Below, one piece after another: positions 22,701 to 34,430 of a stretch of 64,000 nt of DNA. Location: positions 130,197 through 194,196 of the forward strand of contig QANU01025285.1 in the NCBI GenBank assembly GCA_003254905.1, read 5' to 3'. Under the pieces are notes generated by a model. It was given only the letters and a program-made list of their open reading frames with translations, searched no databases and was not told where the DNA came from. The position numbers and the translations under genes were made by a program. This DNA comes from Nissolia schottii. Its lineage: Eukaryota > Streptophyta > Magnoliopsida > Fabales > Fabaceae. The number at the start of each line of letters is the position of its first letter. Positions within the stretch are counted from its first letter, which is position 1.

Positions 22701-25700
22701 GAAAAATGGTAAGCGATGACCCTTAGCCTGCAATTAATAACATCTATGAGATTTACATTTTGACCCTATTCTTGAATATTTAGCAATTTTTGTGGGACCT
22801 GGCAAGTGACGGAGAACAGAACAAGCAAACTCAAATAATTTTCAAGAATAAAAAAACTTTTTAAAGAAATTTCAAATAGAGCTTATTTCTAAACCTGAGC
22901 ATAATTCTTACAAAAGCATAACCACTAGAAAATAGTGAGAATCATGGATATCAAACATTATCAATAAAGCATGACATCATTTGGAAGCAAAGAATCATGC
23001 ATATATTAACAACAATGTCTCATGTTATTGGGATCAAGGTGTGTAAGACAGCAATATCTGCCCTATATGTCATAACACAATCAAGAAATGAGATTTAGTT
23101 AAGCATTTTAGTCATGATAAACATACTTTTCACATGAAGAAGCATAAAATCATTTAAGATCACTTAATATAACAAGTATCATGTCATCCATAATATAGAA
23201 TGCCAAAAATTAGTTTAGGGATAGAGATACTTACTGATTTTGATGCCCTTTTGAATGTCCTTTGAAAATTGGGATTTAAATTTCTTCTTTTGAGTATTCC
23301 CTTGTATGTCAAGAAATCCTCTTGAGGGTGTGGAGATTCTTCATGCAAAGTGTACATCCCTCTTTCAAGAAGTTGATTCCTTTTTGTAAATCGTGGCATC
23401 CTCAAGTTGAATTGGTATATACAATTTCAATGCATACTTGAGGTGATAATTATTCCTGCAACACAATTTAAAGGATTTTCTTTAGTATCCAAAATTCTTG
23501 GATCCTTTGAGATTAAAAGGTTCCCATATTGTAAGCAAATTGGGAAAATTGAATGATCCATTTCCAATAAAATGATCAACTTTATGTGATTTTGATAGTT
23601 TGAAGCATGATATGCACGACTAGGCATAATATACTTCATGGCCAAGATATATGCAAATGAATTAGAAGTGGTATAAAATAATGAACATAATCATGTGCTC
23701 AACCAAATATTCAAAAATATTCTTGTTTCAAGGCATACTTGAATTTTCACATACAAATCCTTTGTCTTCTTTTCTTTCTCAAAAGAGTGTTTAGAATGTA
23801 GATTTTTCATTTATAATGGATTTAGAGATCAACTTCAATTTTCCAGATCAATAGAATTTTCAAATATAGTTGAAGTTTCAACGTTCAAAACTATTTCCTT
23901 ATTAATAGAAGTATATGCACTTTTCAATGATTCAAGTTTTATTTTCAATAGAGGAAGAGCTTTGTAAATTAATCAAGTTTTTCTTTTCTAAGTGCAACAA
24001 ACCATCATTCAAAGCATCATATGCATTTTTATCATAGGAAAGACTATAATCAAGGTTAGCATTAAATACCTCTAAGTTCTTTTGAATCATTTTGGAGGTT
24101 GCATCAATATTCCACGATTGATTCTTCATGATAGTCATCTTCATCTTTTCTATCAATGCTTGAAGAGCATACCCCTCTTGATTTGACTTTGCCTTGTCTT
24201 GCATTTGATCCTCATCATCAAGAGACATTGAACTCCTTTCAAGACATTTGCCATTCTTCTTGAAGAAATCTTTTTCAAAACAAGTTTCCTCCAAAGGTTT
24301 GCTCTCTTCAAGTACTGTATATTCAACTTTATGCACAAGATCATTATTGAAAGAATAAAGAGCATTAAGAATATTCAAAATATCTTTGGCACAAGAGCAT
24401 TTCATAATTATTTCTATTCTAGATTTCCAATATTCAAAATGCAAATCATAGACGAATGGTTTGTCAAATTCCAATGCTTTGATACCACTTGTTGCCAAGT
24501 GGCCTCAAGAACTTAAGGGGGGGTGAACGGTTAAGTTTTTATCAGAGCCCAATGCTCTGATACCACTTGTTGCCAAGTGGCCTCAAGAACTTAAGGGGGG
24601 GGGGGGGGGAGTGAATTAAATTCTATATATTTTCGCAAACTTTTCAACAAGGGGTGTGTTTCTTTGAAAGTGAATCGTTTTGCTCGAATTTAAGGCCTAT
24701 AAATACTCTTTTTGATGCAGCATTTCAAGCATGAAAAACCAAATACAAACTACATTTAATCATTCTTTTTCATCAATGGTTTTTCATCAAAGTTTTGGGC
24801 CAAAATGAGTTATCATTTGAAAAACTTTATAGTTCTTCAACTAGTATGATCTCCTCTATCTGAGAGTAATTTTGTTCCTTTTGTTGTATTTCTAAATCAT
24901 TGTAAGAGGGTGAGACATCCCTCAAGTGAATTAAGAGTGAGGAATCTCTTGTTCTTGAGTAGCTTGAACTTAAGTGTGAGGGATTCCAAGAAGTGAAAGC
25001 ACTCAAGTATTGTAAAGGTTTTCTAAAGACCTATAAGGATTGGATCTAGAGGAAAAATTGAAGAGGATTGCTTGGAGACTGGAAGTAGGCCATAGGGGGT
25101 GACCGAACCGAGATAAATTTCTGAGCTTGCTTTTCTGTACCTTTGCTCTTTACTTTACTACTAGTTAATTTATTATCTTAATCACTGTTATTGTTTTTTA
25201 AAGTTATATTTGAGTAATCCATAATGCATGCATTTTTGTTAATTTATTCTGCTGCATATAATATTTGAATGCATGAAAATGCATAATTTTTCAAAGTTGG
25301 ATTAAGTTTTGAAACACCCAATTCACCTCCTCCCTCTTGGGTGTTGGTTGCCGTGACTAACAATATGATTCAGAATTCAGATTGCAAAACATTAAATTGT
25401 CTTAGATTACGGTTGGAGTAATGGTGTTATATTTGTTTTTTGGTTGCAGAGGCCACAACTAGTAAAAGGAAACATGCAACTCTTCTCTGTGGATCAGCAA
25501 CGAAGCCAGGCTCTTGAAGCACATGCTGCCTCATTTGCCACATTTAGAGTAATTCTTTCTTCTTTGTGATTCATTTATATGGATTTTGATTGTGTTGTAT
25601 GTTGGTTGAATACTGTTTTATATTTTAATATTTATCAACATGTAGGTTGCTGGGAATGATAAGGATTCAATTCTTATTTGTTTTGCATCAAAGAGCATCA

Positions 25701-28111
25701 ATGCAGGACAAGTTGCGTCTAAGATGCATGTCATTGAACTTGGTGCCCAGCCAGGTATAACCTTATAAGCATTAATAGATTATCTTTTACCATCCAATCG
25801 ACACATTCCTAAATATTGCTATAAAAAAAAAAAAAAAACTATCTTGGAAGTATATATATATATATTTTTAACAGCAATTTAATCAGCTGCTAAAATAAAA
25901 GATAATTGGAATTACAGCAGAGAGTTTAAAATAATTAAATATCATAACCATATAAAATACCCATTATAAAACTTCCAATGAATGTATTCTAGTAGTAATA
26001 TAAATTCTTGCCTCCTGCTCATGCTTTCCTTGCCACCTTGTGGAATTTTGTTTCGTTTGTTGTCAGGAAAACCACCATTTAGTAAGAGACAAGCAGATCT
26101 GTTCTTCCCTCCAAACTTTGCAGATGACTTTCCTGTATCAATGCAGGTACAAGTGTCAACTTCAATTAGGATTCTTGATTCCCAATAGGCATTATGCAAA
26201 AGTAGTTAATTTGTTTTTGTTTTGCAGATTTCCAATAAATATGGCTTGATATATGTAATCACAAAGCTTGGGCTTTTATTTGTATACGATCTGGAGACTG
26301 CCACTGCAGTTTACAGAAATCAAATCAGCCCTGATCCTATATTTTTGACTGCGGAAGCATCATCAGCAGGGGGCTTTTATGCCATCAACAGACGGGGCCA
26401 GGTGTTGCTTGCTACTGTGAATGAGGCAACCATTGTACCGTTTGTTAGTGGCCAGGTAATTTATGTGTTATGCCATATTTTTGGCAAGATGGGAACATTT
26501 TTAGGCATCTAATTGTAATTGTTTGTTTGGATATTTTGCAGTTGAACAATTTGGAGCTTGCTGTTAATCTTGCTAAAAGAGGAAACCTCCCCGGTGCAGA
26601 AGAATTGGTAACTTGCGTTGCGTTTGGTTAATTTTTACTGTTCTCAATATTTTCAAAGATTGTATTGACTTCAGAATTGGCCGACTCTCTATCGAGTCAG
26701 ATGAATATTTGATTTGAATGTTTTTCATTACATGCCTTTTTGTCTTAATAGATTGTTGGTACATTTTTTATGCTTTTCTTTTAATAAATACTCTTGTTGT
26801 TTAAAAAAAAGTGCCCAAGTTTGTATAGCTTGTTTGAATAAGCTTCTAGGAAAAGGTAGAATAAGAAAATATTAAGTTTTATGCTTTTGAAGGTACTTTT
26901 TTTTTTTCCCTTCGAAGTTTTGGGGTTAAGAAAAGTTAAATTGTTTTGCAGTTTACCTAAACCATCATTTTTTCCTTCGTGGTTGATTTGACCCATGGGA
27001 ATCATGCATGCTCTTTTCTTTTCATTCTTTTATAAGTGTTTGGTGATTTTTAAGCTTGTCTTTCACCACAGGTTGTTCAGCGTTTTCAAGAATTGTTTGC
27101 TCAGACCAAATATAAGGAAGCTGCAGAGCTTGCTGCAGAGTCGCCACGAGGAATACTTCGTACCCCTGACACTGTTGCCAAATTTCAGGTGTTATTTATA
27201 TGACAAATTTGGAGCATTTCATTTTTCCTGTTCTTGTTTAGTCAATGCATTAATTTTGGGGTGTGCATAACGATAATGTGCCACATTAATCTGGGAGCTT
27301 AATATCCTCTTCATGTCATGTTCTTGAGTTGCCTTTGTTAATTTGCTTCAGAGTGTACCTGTGCAAGCCGGGCAAACACCACCACTGCTGCAATACTTTG
27401 GAACTCTGTTAACCAGGGGAAAACTCAATGCTTATGAGTCACTGGAACTGTCACGACTTGTTGTAAACCAGAACAAAAAGAATCTTTTGGAAAATTGGCT
27501 TGCAGAGGACAAACTTGAATGTAGTGAGGAGCTTGGTGACCTTGTGAAGGTCCTGACAGAAATTTAAACTTCCCCCTTTTCATTTTGACACTGCCATTAT
27601 GGTTATATTATCATTTTTATTTGATGGTTTGGGTTAGGAAAATCCAAACTGTCAATTCCTTTAGAAGGGCATCATTGTGTTAACTTTTTTTTATTTATCT
27701 ATTTTTTCCCAAATCTTTCTAATTATTATGAGGTGTGTGTTTAGTGCAGACGGTGGATAATGACCTTGCACTGAAAATTTATATCAAAGCTAGAGCTACT
27801 CCAAAAGTTGTTGCAGCTTTTGCTGAGAGGAGGGAATTTGACAAGATTCTCATATATTCTAAGCAGGTAATAATTTTTTATTATATTTTGTAGATTTGTA
27901 GATTCATAAAAAAAAAAAATTGGTATTGCAATTATCTCTTATTTCATGGTACATGTCTGATGCATTCTTCTGGTTTTCTTTGCCGAAGGTTGGATACACA
28001 CCTGATTACTTATTCCTTCTGCAAACAATTTTACGAGCAGACCCTCAGGTAAGCTGGTTATTTCTGACAAGTATTTGATAATTCTGAACTATGCATTGTG
28101 GCACTTTTGTA

Positions 28112-28152
<41 letters not shown>

Positions 28153-31100
28153 GCGCGCGCGCACACACACACAACATACTTACATGCATACATTCACATA
28201 CATATTCTAAATCCATTTAATTTATTTGGATAAAAGAATTTTATTAAGAAAAGAGAAATGTTGAATCTGTTTCTTGTAGCATATTTCTAAACTTGTATGG
28301 TTGCAGGGTGCTGTTAATTTTGCTCTGATGATGTCTCAAATGGAGGGAGGTTGTCCCATTGATTACAACACAATAACCGATCTCTTTCTTCAGGTTTATT
28401 TAGAGTTACCCTTTGTTTTTTCGTGATGCTAGGTTCATTGTGCTCTCCTATCATTTGAAAGCCCTACTTCATTAATTGTTTTTCAGTTTACTATTGGTTT
28501 TTGTCCTCTTGTCCTCCCACCTTTTGTATCTATCTTCTCCTGTTATCAATACAGTTCTTCTTTTATCAAAAATTAAATAACTAAAGTGCTCCCCTATCAT
28601 TGATAATTAAGAATCTAACGTGGTTCAAAATGGCTGTATCATTTAATATCCTTTTTCTTCTCTCCATTGCGATATTGCTGTCCCTTTTTCAAAATTACGA
28701 AAAAGACAATGATACTTGCATGAAACAAAGCCTTGGTTTCTTAAAACTTGTTTTGGTAATGTTTTGATAACTATCTTGCTTGGACTAATTGATTTCTATT
28801 TTCCTTAAATTTCGAGAACTGTTAATAACCTGTTAAAGCAAGAACCAATTGTACGCTTGTTTTTGTGTTATTTGTGTGCTGAGTTGTTTATATATTTCGT
28901 CTGCTGCTCTATAGAGGAATTTGATCCGTGAGGCAACAGCCTTTTTGTTGGATGTGCTGAAGCCAAACCTACCTGAGCACGGATATCTTCAAACAAAGGT
29001 TCCTCAATTTTCTTTGCTGTTGTGTGTGTGTGATTAAAAGAAATGTTACAATCTTCTATGTGTTACATTTAGGTGCTGGAAATCAATCTCGTCACCTTTC
29101 CAAATGTTGCTGATGCCATATTGGCCAATGGCATGTTCAGTCATTATGATCGGCCACGCATTGGACAGCTATGTGAAAAGGCGGGCCTTTTTATACGAGC
29201 TCTTCAGGTTCTCGGTGTCTTGAATTCTGACGACTGAGTAAGTTTCTCTTGTTGGAATAATTTCTGAACCTTGTTGTCTGTGTCTTGTGCAGCATTATAC
29301 TGAGCTGCCTGACATCAAACGTGTCATTGTGAATACACATGCCATTGAGCCGCAGGTTTTGATTGCAAGTGCTCAAATGACCTGATGATATATCATAAAA
29401 TTGTTTTATATTCTTACTATGTGGGCCTTTTCAGGCTTTAGTTGAGTTCTTCGGAACCCTTTCTCGAGAATGGGCGCTGGAGTGTATGAAAGATCTTTTA
29501 CTGGTCAACCTTAGGGGAAATCTTCAAATAATTGTGCAGGTACTGGTTTGTGGCATGATATTATGTTGCATGAGACTTCTTTGTTTCTTTCTTATTGATA
29601 TTTTTGGGAATCTGTACCATAACTCGTTCATAAGTGTATCCTTACATGATCTGCAGACTGCTAAGGAATATTCTGAGCAGCTGGGTGTTGATGCATGCAT
29701 TAAACTCTTTGAGCAATTCAAATCCTATGAAGGACTATACTTTTTCTTGGGTTCGTATTTGAGCTCCAGGTATTTAATTTCTTATCGGGAAATGAACATT
29801 ACATCAGTTCACTCACCAGCCTGCCTTACTTTTCTGGTTTTCATTCTGTTATTGTAATTTTCTTTCCCTTTTCTCCTTGTCCTGTACAGTGAGGATCCTG
29901 ATATTCACTTCAAGTATATTGAAGCTGCTGCTAAAACTGGACAAATTAAGGAGGTTGAGCGTGTGACCAGGGAATCAAACTTTTATGATGCTGAGAAGAC
30001 AAAGAATTTTCTAATGGAGGCCAAGCTTCCGGATGCACGTCCATTGATTAATGTGTGCGATCGTTTTGGTTTTGTTCCGGATCTCACTCACTATCTTTAT
30101 ACTAATAACATGCTTCGCTATATTGAAGGTTATGTTCAAAAGGTGATTTTGTGATTCTTGGACATCAATGGTGTTTGGGCGTGTTTCGAATCTTTCTAAG
30201 CAAATTATAAAACTAACATTATACTTCTTGGTTTCAGGTCAATCCAGGAAATGCTGCTCTAGTTGTTGGACAGTTATTAGATGATGAATGCCCTGAAGAT
30301 TTCATTAAAGGTCTTATACTTTCTGTTCGTTCTCTTCTGCCAGTTGAGCCTTTAGTTGAAGAATGTGAGAAGAGGTTAGGTAGTTTCTTTCTGTGTTGCT
30401 TTTCCAGTATCATTGCCATATTCCGTTCTCATTTCATTTTATATGCGCAGGAATCGTCTCCGTTTGCTTACTCAGTTCTTGGAGCATCTTGTAAGTGAGG
30501 GAAGCCAGGATGTACATGTGCATAATGCTCTGGGTAAAATCATCATTGACAGCAACAACAACCCTGAGCATTTTCTCACAACCAACCCATATTATGATTC
30601 TCGTGTTGTTGGTAAATATTGTGAGAAGCGGGATCCTACCCTTGCTGTTGTTGCTTACCGGAGAGGGCAATGCGATGATGAGCTCGTTAATGTCACTAAT
30701 AAAAATTCCTTGTTCAAACTCCAAGCCAGGTAGGTGTACTGTCCTTCATTAGGAAGTTGTCATTGTATTTCATTATGCAAATTTTGGACGCTTATGTTAT
30801 TGCCTATTGTTTTTGTGCCAGATATGTTGTGGAAAGGATGGACACTGACCTTTGGGATAAAGTTCTTGATCCTGAGAATGAGTTTAGAAGGTTATTGATT
30901 GATCAAGTGGTGTCCACTGCTTTGCCTGAAAGCAATAGTCCTGAGCAAGTTTCAGCAGCTGTGAAAGCTTTTATGACTGCTGATCTTCCACATGAGTTGA
31001 TTGAGCTTCTTGAAAAGATTGTGCTACAAAACTCTGCTTTTAGTGGAAACTTTAATCTGCAAAATTTGCTGATCCTTACTGCAATCAAGGCTGATCCGTC

Positions 31101-34000
31101 TAGAGTTATGGATTACATAAACAGGTTGGACAACTTTGATGGGCCTGCAGTAGGTGAGGTGGCAGTGGAAGCACAACTATATGAAGAGGCGTTTGCTATA
31201 TTCAAGAAATTTAATTTGAATGTTCAGGCTGTTAATGTCCTGCTAGATAATCTGCGGACCATTGATCGAGCTGTGGAGTTTGCATTCCGGGTTGAAGAAG
31301 ATGCTGTATGGAGTCAGGTGGCTAAGGCGCAACTAAGAGAAGGATTAGTGAGTGATGCGATTGAGTCGTTCATTCGTGCAGATGATCCTACTCATTTCTT
31401 AGAGGTTATTAAGGTTGCTGAAGATGCAGATGTATACCATGACCTGGTAAAGTACCTTCTCATGGTTAGACAGAAGACCAAGGAGCCCAAGGTAGACAGT
31501 GAGCTCATATATGCATATGCAAAAATTGACCGGCTAGGAGAAATTGAGGAGTTTATACTGATGCCAAATGTGGCCAACTTACCAAATGTTGGAGACCGCT
31601 TGTACGATGAGGCTCTGTATGAGGCTGCAAAAGTCATATTTGCCTTTATTTCTAACTGGGCGAAGTTAGCTGTCACATTGGTGAAGCTGAAGCAGTTCCA
31701 AGGTGCTGTTGATGCTGCCAGGAAAGCTAACAGCTCAAAAACATGGAAGGAAGTTTGTTTTGCCTGTGTTGATAATGAGGAATTCCGCTTAGCTCAGATC
31801 TGTGGTCTCAATGTCATCATCCAGGTGACACTCATTTCTTTATGATAACTTAGCATTAGAAATTTCTTCTCGTGATGACTGATTGCCTCCTACCTCACTC
31901 AAAAAAAATGATAATTTTCCTCCCATATTAGAAATCCTTTGAACACAAGTTATTGGATGTAGTTACTAGCAAATACTTCAAACAAGTGGGCTCATAAACT
32001 GTTGATTGCTTTGTTTAACCTTTTGCTGTTTGAAGGTTGATGATTTGGAGGAGGTCAGCGAGTATTATCAGAATAGAGGATGCTTCAATGAACTCATATC
32101 TCTAATGGAGAGTGGACTAGGGTTGGAGCGTGCACACATGGGTATCTTTACTGAGTTGGGAGTTCTTTATGCAAGATACCGTCCTGAGAAGCTAATGGAG
32201 CACATTAAGTTGTTCTCCACTCGGCTTAACATTCCCAAGCTTATTCGAGCCTGTGATGAGCAGCAGCACTGGCAGGAACTGACATACCTATACATCCAAT
32301 ATGATGAGTTTGATAATGCCGCAACCACTATAATGAATCATTCTCCAGAAGCATGGGACCATATGCAATTTAAAGACGTTATAGTTAAAGTTGCAAGTGT
32401 GGAGCTATACTACAAGGCTGTTCATTTCTATTTGCAAGAGCATCCTGATGTTATAAATGATCTTCTAAATGTGATTGCCCTTCGCGTGGACCATACACGT
32501 GTAGTAGATATAATGCGAAAGGTCTGCACATCTCATACTTTATTGCCTAACCCATTTGTGATCTTTTTTGATGAGATAACCAATTCGTTTTAAATGTTTT
32601 AATGTAATGATATTGTATTTTGCTTGGATTTTCTGGTTTTAAGGCTGGCCACCTCAAATTAATTAAGCCATACATGGTTGCGGTTCAAAGCAACAATGTG
32701 TCTGCTGTTAATGAAGCTTTGAATGAGATTTACGTTGAGGAGGAGGACTATGACAGACTTCGTGAATCGACAGATCTGCATGATAACTTTGATCAGATAG
32801 GTCTTGCCCAGAAGGTGACTCCCCCCTTATCTTGTCTTATTTTGATAATTAGCTAAACTTGATGTCTGGTGTTACTGTGAAAATTTAATAGTTTGAATTA
32901 TTGTTGAATGTTTTCAACTATATATTTGTGCAGATTGAGAAGCACGAGCTTCTTGAGATGAGGCGTGTCGCTGCATATATTTATAAGAAAGCAGGAAGAT
33001 GGAAGCAGTCCATTGCTTTGTCAAAGAAAGACAATCTTTACAAGGACTGTATGGAAACTTGCTCTCAATCTGGTGACCGGGAACTCTCCGAGGATTTGCT
33101 TGTCTACTTTATTGAGAAGGTATTTGTTGTTTTGTCGTTTTCCTTATGTCAAACATGATGTTTTTATCAAAAAAAAAAAAAAAAAGCTCCTGGTGATGTT
33201 TACCAGACTAGGCTCTTTTGGCTTTGTGCCGTGCATTTTGATCACTGCATCACTTTGATAGTTTTGATTGTTTCTTTATTTTGACCACTGCATTACTTCG
33301 AAGTAATTTTGATTGTTTGTTTCTATAATCTGCTATTATTTTCTTCCTTGTGCTTCCTGCCCTGGTTATTTTCTCTTAATTTTAACCAAGAAACACATTT
33401 GGTATATTTGCAGGGGAAGAAAGAGTGTTTTGCTTCATGCCTTTTTGTCTGTTATGATCTAATTCGGCCAGATGTTGCCCTTGAGCTGGCCTGGATTAAC
33501 AATATGATTGACTTTGCTTTCCCGTATCTCTTACAGGTATCTTTTTCTTTGGGGCCTTTTCGAATTTTAATTAAATTTTATTAACAGACAATTTATTCAT
33601 TTTTTGTTAACAATAAATTTTTTTTTAAACAAAATTTAAAGTTTATTCGAGAGTATTCAAGCAAAGTAGATGACCTTATCAAGGACAAAATTGAAGCACA
33701 AAATCAGGAGAAAGCTAAAGAGAAGGAGGAGAAGGACGTCATTGCTCAGCAGGTACTTTTTCAGATTTCCTTTTATATGACAAAATCAGTTTTGTCGTTT
33801 AATACTGAACTAACAGTGTTGTGAATGATCTCCAGAATATGTATGCCCAGTTACTTCCACTTGCTTTGCCGGCACCGCCAATGCCAGGAATGGGAGGAGG
33901 AGGAGGAGGGTATGGCCCTCCCCCACCCGCACCACCTATGGGTGGTGGTATGGGGATGCCGCCAATGCCTCCTTTTGGCATGCCTCCAATGGGCTACTGA
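16755..34000 (+). CDS. CHC: Clathrin heavy chain, complete (30 coding exons, 1705 residues)
   Basis: Heavy chain of the clathrin triskelion, the coat protein for endocytosis at the plasma membrane and vesicle formation at the trans-Golgi/early endosome. The joined exons give 1705 codons plus TGA, equal to Arabidopsis CHC1, and align with remembered CHC1 almost without gaps. In order: N-terminal beta-propeller (residues 1 to about 330), linker/ankle, repeated alpha-helical clathrin leg segments to about 1570, trimerisation region, and a Gly/Pro/Met-rich tail (exon 30, residues 1652-1705). The start is fixed by the conserved opening [14 protein letters not shown] joined to [20 protein letters not shown]. 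All introns are GT-AG. No frame damage is seen, so the gene should be functional. Intron 5 (17916-25449) is expanded to 7.5 kb by transposons. Confidence 0.98.
17945..18110. repeat. Imperfect inverted repeat, possible small MITE in clathrin intron 5
   Basis: TTTTCATTTCCAG near 17965 is mirrored by CTGGAAATGAAA near 18092, with partial pairing between (ATTTT.TGAAGGAAA and similar blocks). The outer edges carry the GTGTTTGGTTT motif often seen next to such hairpins. No target duplication was found. Confidence 0.3.
18658..19015 (+). mobile_element. 5'-truncated RTE-type LINE with 18-bp target-site duplication
   Basis: TTTTGTACTGGCGGATTG stands on both sides (18658-18675 and 18998-19015). The inserted segment encodes the C-terminal tail typical of plant RTE reverse transcriptases ([20 protein letters not shown]) followed by ADPT.WDKA-like codons, and ends in TTG repeats, an RTE signature. 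Only about 320 bp of the 3' end is present, with at least two frame changes. Orientation is the same as the clathrin gene. Confidence 0.85.
19016..19604. other. Clathrin intron 5 between two elements
   Basis: AT-rich intronic DNA without a recognisable element between the RTE tail and the LTR-element fossil. Confidence 0.5.
19605..20865 (-). mobile_element. LTR of the composite fossil (minus orientation)
   Basis: On the minus strand it begins TGTAAATGC directly after a polypurine tract and ends GAGGCCACTTGGCAACA. A TATA box (CTATAAATACC, 20244-20254) lies between upstream GTAATCGATTAC-type motifs (20340-20392) and a leader-like R/U5 part that contains a block matching, in opposite orientation, the LTR at 24638-25362. 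Length about 1.26 kb. Confidence 0.65.
20340..20392. repeat. Three phased GTAATCGATTAC-type motifs in an LTR promoter
   Basis: GTAATCGATCAA (20340), GTAATTGACTAC (20361) and GTAATCGATTAC (20381) start 21 and 20 bp apart, about 90-150 bp upstream of the minus-strand TATA box. The last copy is a perfect 12-bp palindrome. Regular two-turn spacing suggests paired protein-binding sites; this is inference. Confidence 0.7.
21400..22346 (-). mobile_element. Degraded ORF of the 'putative plant transposon protein' type
   Basis: Minus-strand frames at 22346-22038 and 22001-21728 resemble a legume repeat-borne protein family annotated as putative plant transposon protein (I recall PF20167): [13 protein letters not shown]..., [28 protein letters not shown], then [20 protein letters not shown]. 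It lies within the LTR-element fossil and is broken, with a few breaks. It has its own TATA box upstream (CCTATATAAGG, 22571-22581). The family name is from memory and the function is unknown. Confidence 0.5.
22571..22670 (-). promoter_or_regulatory. Minus-strand TATA box with four phased GTAATCAATTAC motifs
   Basis: TATA-like CCTATATAAGG at 22571-22581 is directly preceded (on the minus strand) by motifs starting at 22588, 22608, 22639 and 22659: GTAATCAATTAC twice, GTAATCGGTTAT, GTAATTGATTAC. Spacings are 20, 31 and 20 bp. A leader of about 225 bases leads to the ATG of the fossil ORF at 22346. The arrangement copies that of the LTR at 20244-20392, so it is probably LTR-derived. Confidence 0.55.
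23932..24498 (-). mobile_element. gag-like frame of the LTR-element fossil
   Basis: The minus-strand frame begins [20 protein letters not shown] and continues [20 protein letters not shown], like the N-terminus of plant copia Gag (FDGxNYxxWKxRMExFL). It lies just inside the primer-binding site, where gag is expected. It is a remnant, 188 codons. The LTR end plus primer site is partly repeated next to it (24476-24567). Confidence 0.5.
24638..25362 (+). mobile_element. Truncated LTR in plus orientation
   Basis: TATA box CTATAAATAC at 24698-24707 faces the + strand, and the segment ends ...GGTTGCCGTGACTAACA at 25362. Blocks such as CCTCAAGTGAATTAAGAGT and GGTGACCGAACC match the LTR at 19605-20865 in inverted orientation. 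Its upstream part is missing where it joins the other LTR at the shared AACTTTTC (24638-24645). Confidence 0.6.
28113..28173. repeat. Alternating (AT)n-(CG)n-(CA)n microsatellite in clathrin intron 14
   Basis: About 33 bases of alternating AT followed by GACACGCGCGCGCGCACACA-type sequence. Long alternating purine-pyrimidine tracts of this kind can melt or adopt Z-form DNA; here it is simply a length-variable intronic repeat. Confidence 0.85.
28440..28601 (+). mobile_element. Very short L1-type LINE tail with 16-bp target-site duplication
   Basis: GTGCTCTCCTATCATT (28440-28455) and GTGCTCCCCTATCATT (28586-28601) flank a 130-bp insert in clathrin intron 15. The insert starts in the last LINE codons (KALLH then stop), runs through a 3' UTR containing TATCTATCTTCTCCTGTTAT and ends CTTTTATCAAAAATTAAATA. 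It matches the tail of the L1 copy at 61279-61537. Same orientation as the gene. Confidence 0.8.
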
Positions 34001-34430
34001 CCTGCCAATTGACAATAGAGACGAGTATTTTTCCATAAATTTTACTGGTGAAGTTAGATAGTTTAGAATCTCATTTTTGCAGTGAAGGTGACTTCCTTAG
34101 GGTTAAAAGAATTTGACGTGGTGGCACCGTGCATCTACCTTCTAGTCTGATGATAGATACCTCTTTCCACTGATTGGGGTATTTCGGCATTGGAAATTTT
34201 TGGCTTCTTATTTCTTCTATTTTCTATATCTTCTGAATGTTTTATCAATCCTGAGACAGCCAGGATGGTCAAATTGATCTTGGTTTCATCTTTGAGGCTT
34301 CGGCTTTGTTGCCGCGTGTATAGTTTAGTTTTGCTAATTATTGTTTGATTTATAGTTTTGAAGTCATAAATGTATTGTGATTAGAACTTGAGAATTTTGT
34401 TCTTCTGTCCTGGTATATAAATTTTCACCA
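34001..34430 (+). other. CHC: Clathrin heavy chain 3' UTR and downstream flank
   Basis: Moderately T-rich DNA following the TGA at 33998-34000 with no ORF. No AATAAA is present near the likely end; ATAAATG near 34365 could serve as the upstream element, placing the poly(A) site around 34380-34430. The exact end is not determinable here. Confidence 0.45.

Larger units (their letters stand above)
19605..25362 (-). mobile_element. Composite LTR-retrotransposon fossil in clathrin intron 5
   Basis: Main element on the minus strand: 3' LTR 19605-20865, polypurine tract 20866-20880, internal region, primer-binding site 24554-24565 (TGGTATCAGAGC on the minus strand, initiator-Met type), and only the last ~78 bp of the 5' LTR (24568-24645). 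There it meets a second, related LTR (24638-25362) in the opposite orientation. The gag-like reading frame and Met-tRNA priming suggest a Ty1/copia-type origin. No reverse transcriptase was recognised, so it was probably non-autonomous. Broken, with many breaks; old, and unpaired LTRs prevent dating. Flanks show no matching 5-bp duplication. Confidence 0.7.
16755..34000 (+). other. CHC: Exon map of the clathrin heavy chain gene
   Basis: Coding exons: 16755-16796; 16966-17170; 17402-17490; 17578-17656; 17788-17915; 25450-25548; 25646-25754; 26067-26146; 26228-26455; 26542-26607; 27072-27188; 27352-27549; 27750-27866; 27989-28048; 28307-28393; 28915-28998; 29073-29207; 29293-29355; 29435-29539; 29657-29769; 29890-30142; 30238-30374; 30451-30729; 30822-31824; 32036-32521; 32644-32814; 32934-33119; 33414-33536; 33642-33752; 33836-34000. 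Each boundary was set by reading GT/AG sites against the conserved protein; cumulative phase closes exactly. The last acceptor that is weak is before exon 29 (TTTAAAG, poor pyrimidine tract). Confidence 0.95.

Noticed and set aside
19600-25367. A 5-bp duplication bracketing the whole LTR composite
   Set aside because: The flanks (ATAAT on the left, ATATG on the right) do not match; the structure has been rearranged.
33799-33981. Minus-strand Gly/Pro-rich frame
   Set aside because: It is the complement of the Gly/Pro/Met-rich tail of clathrin exon 30.
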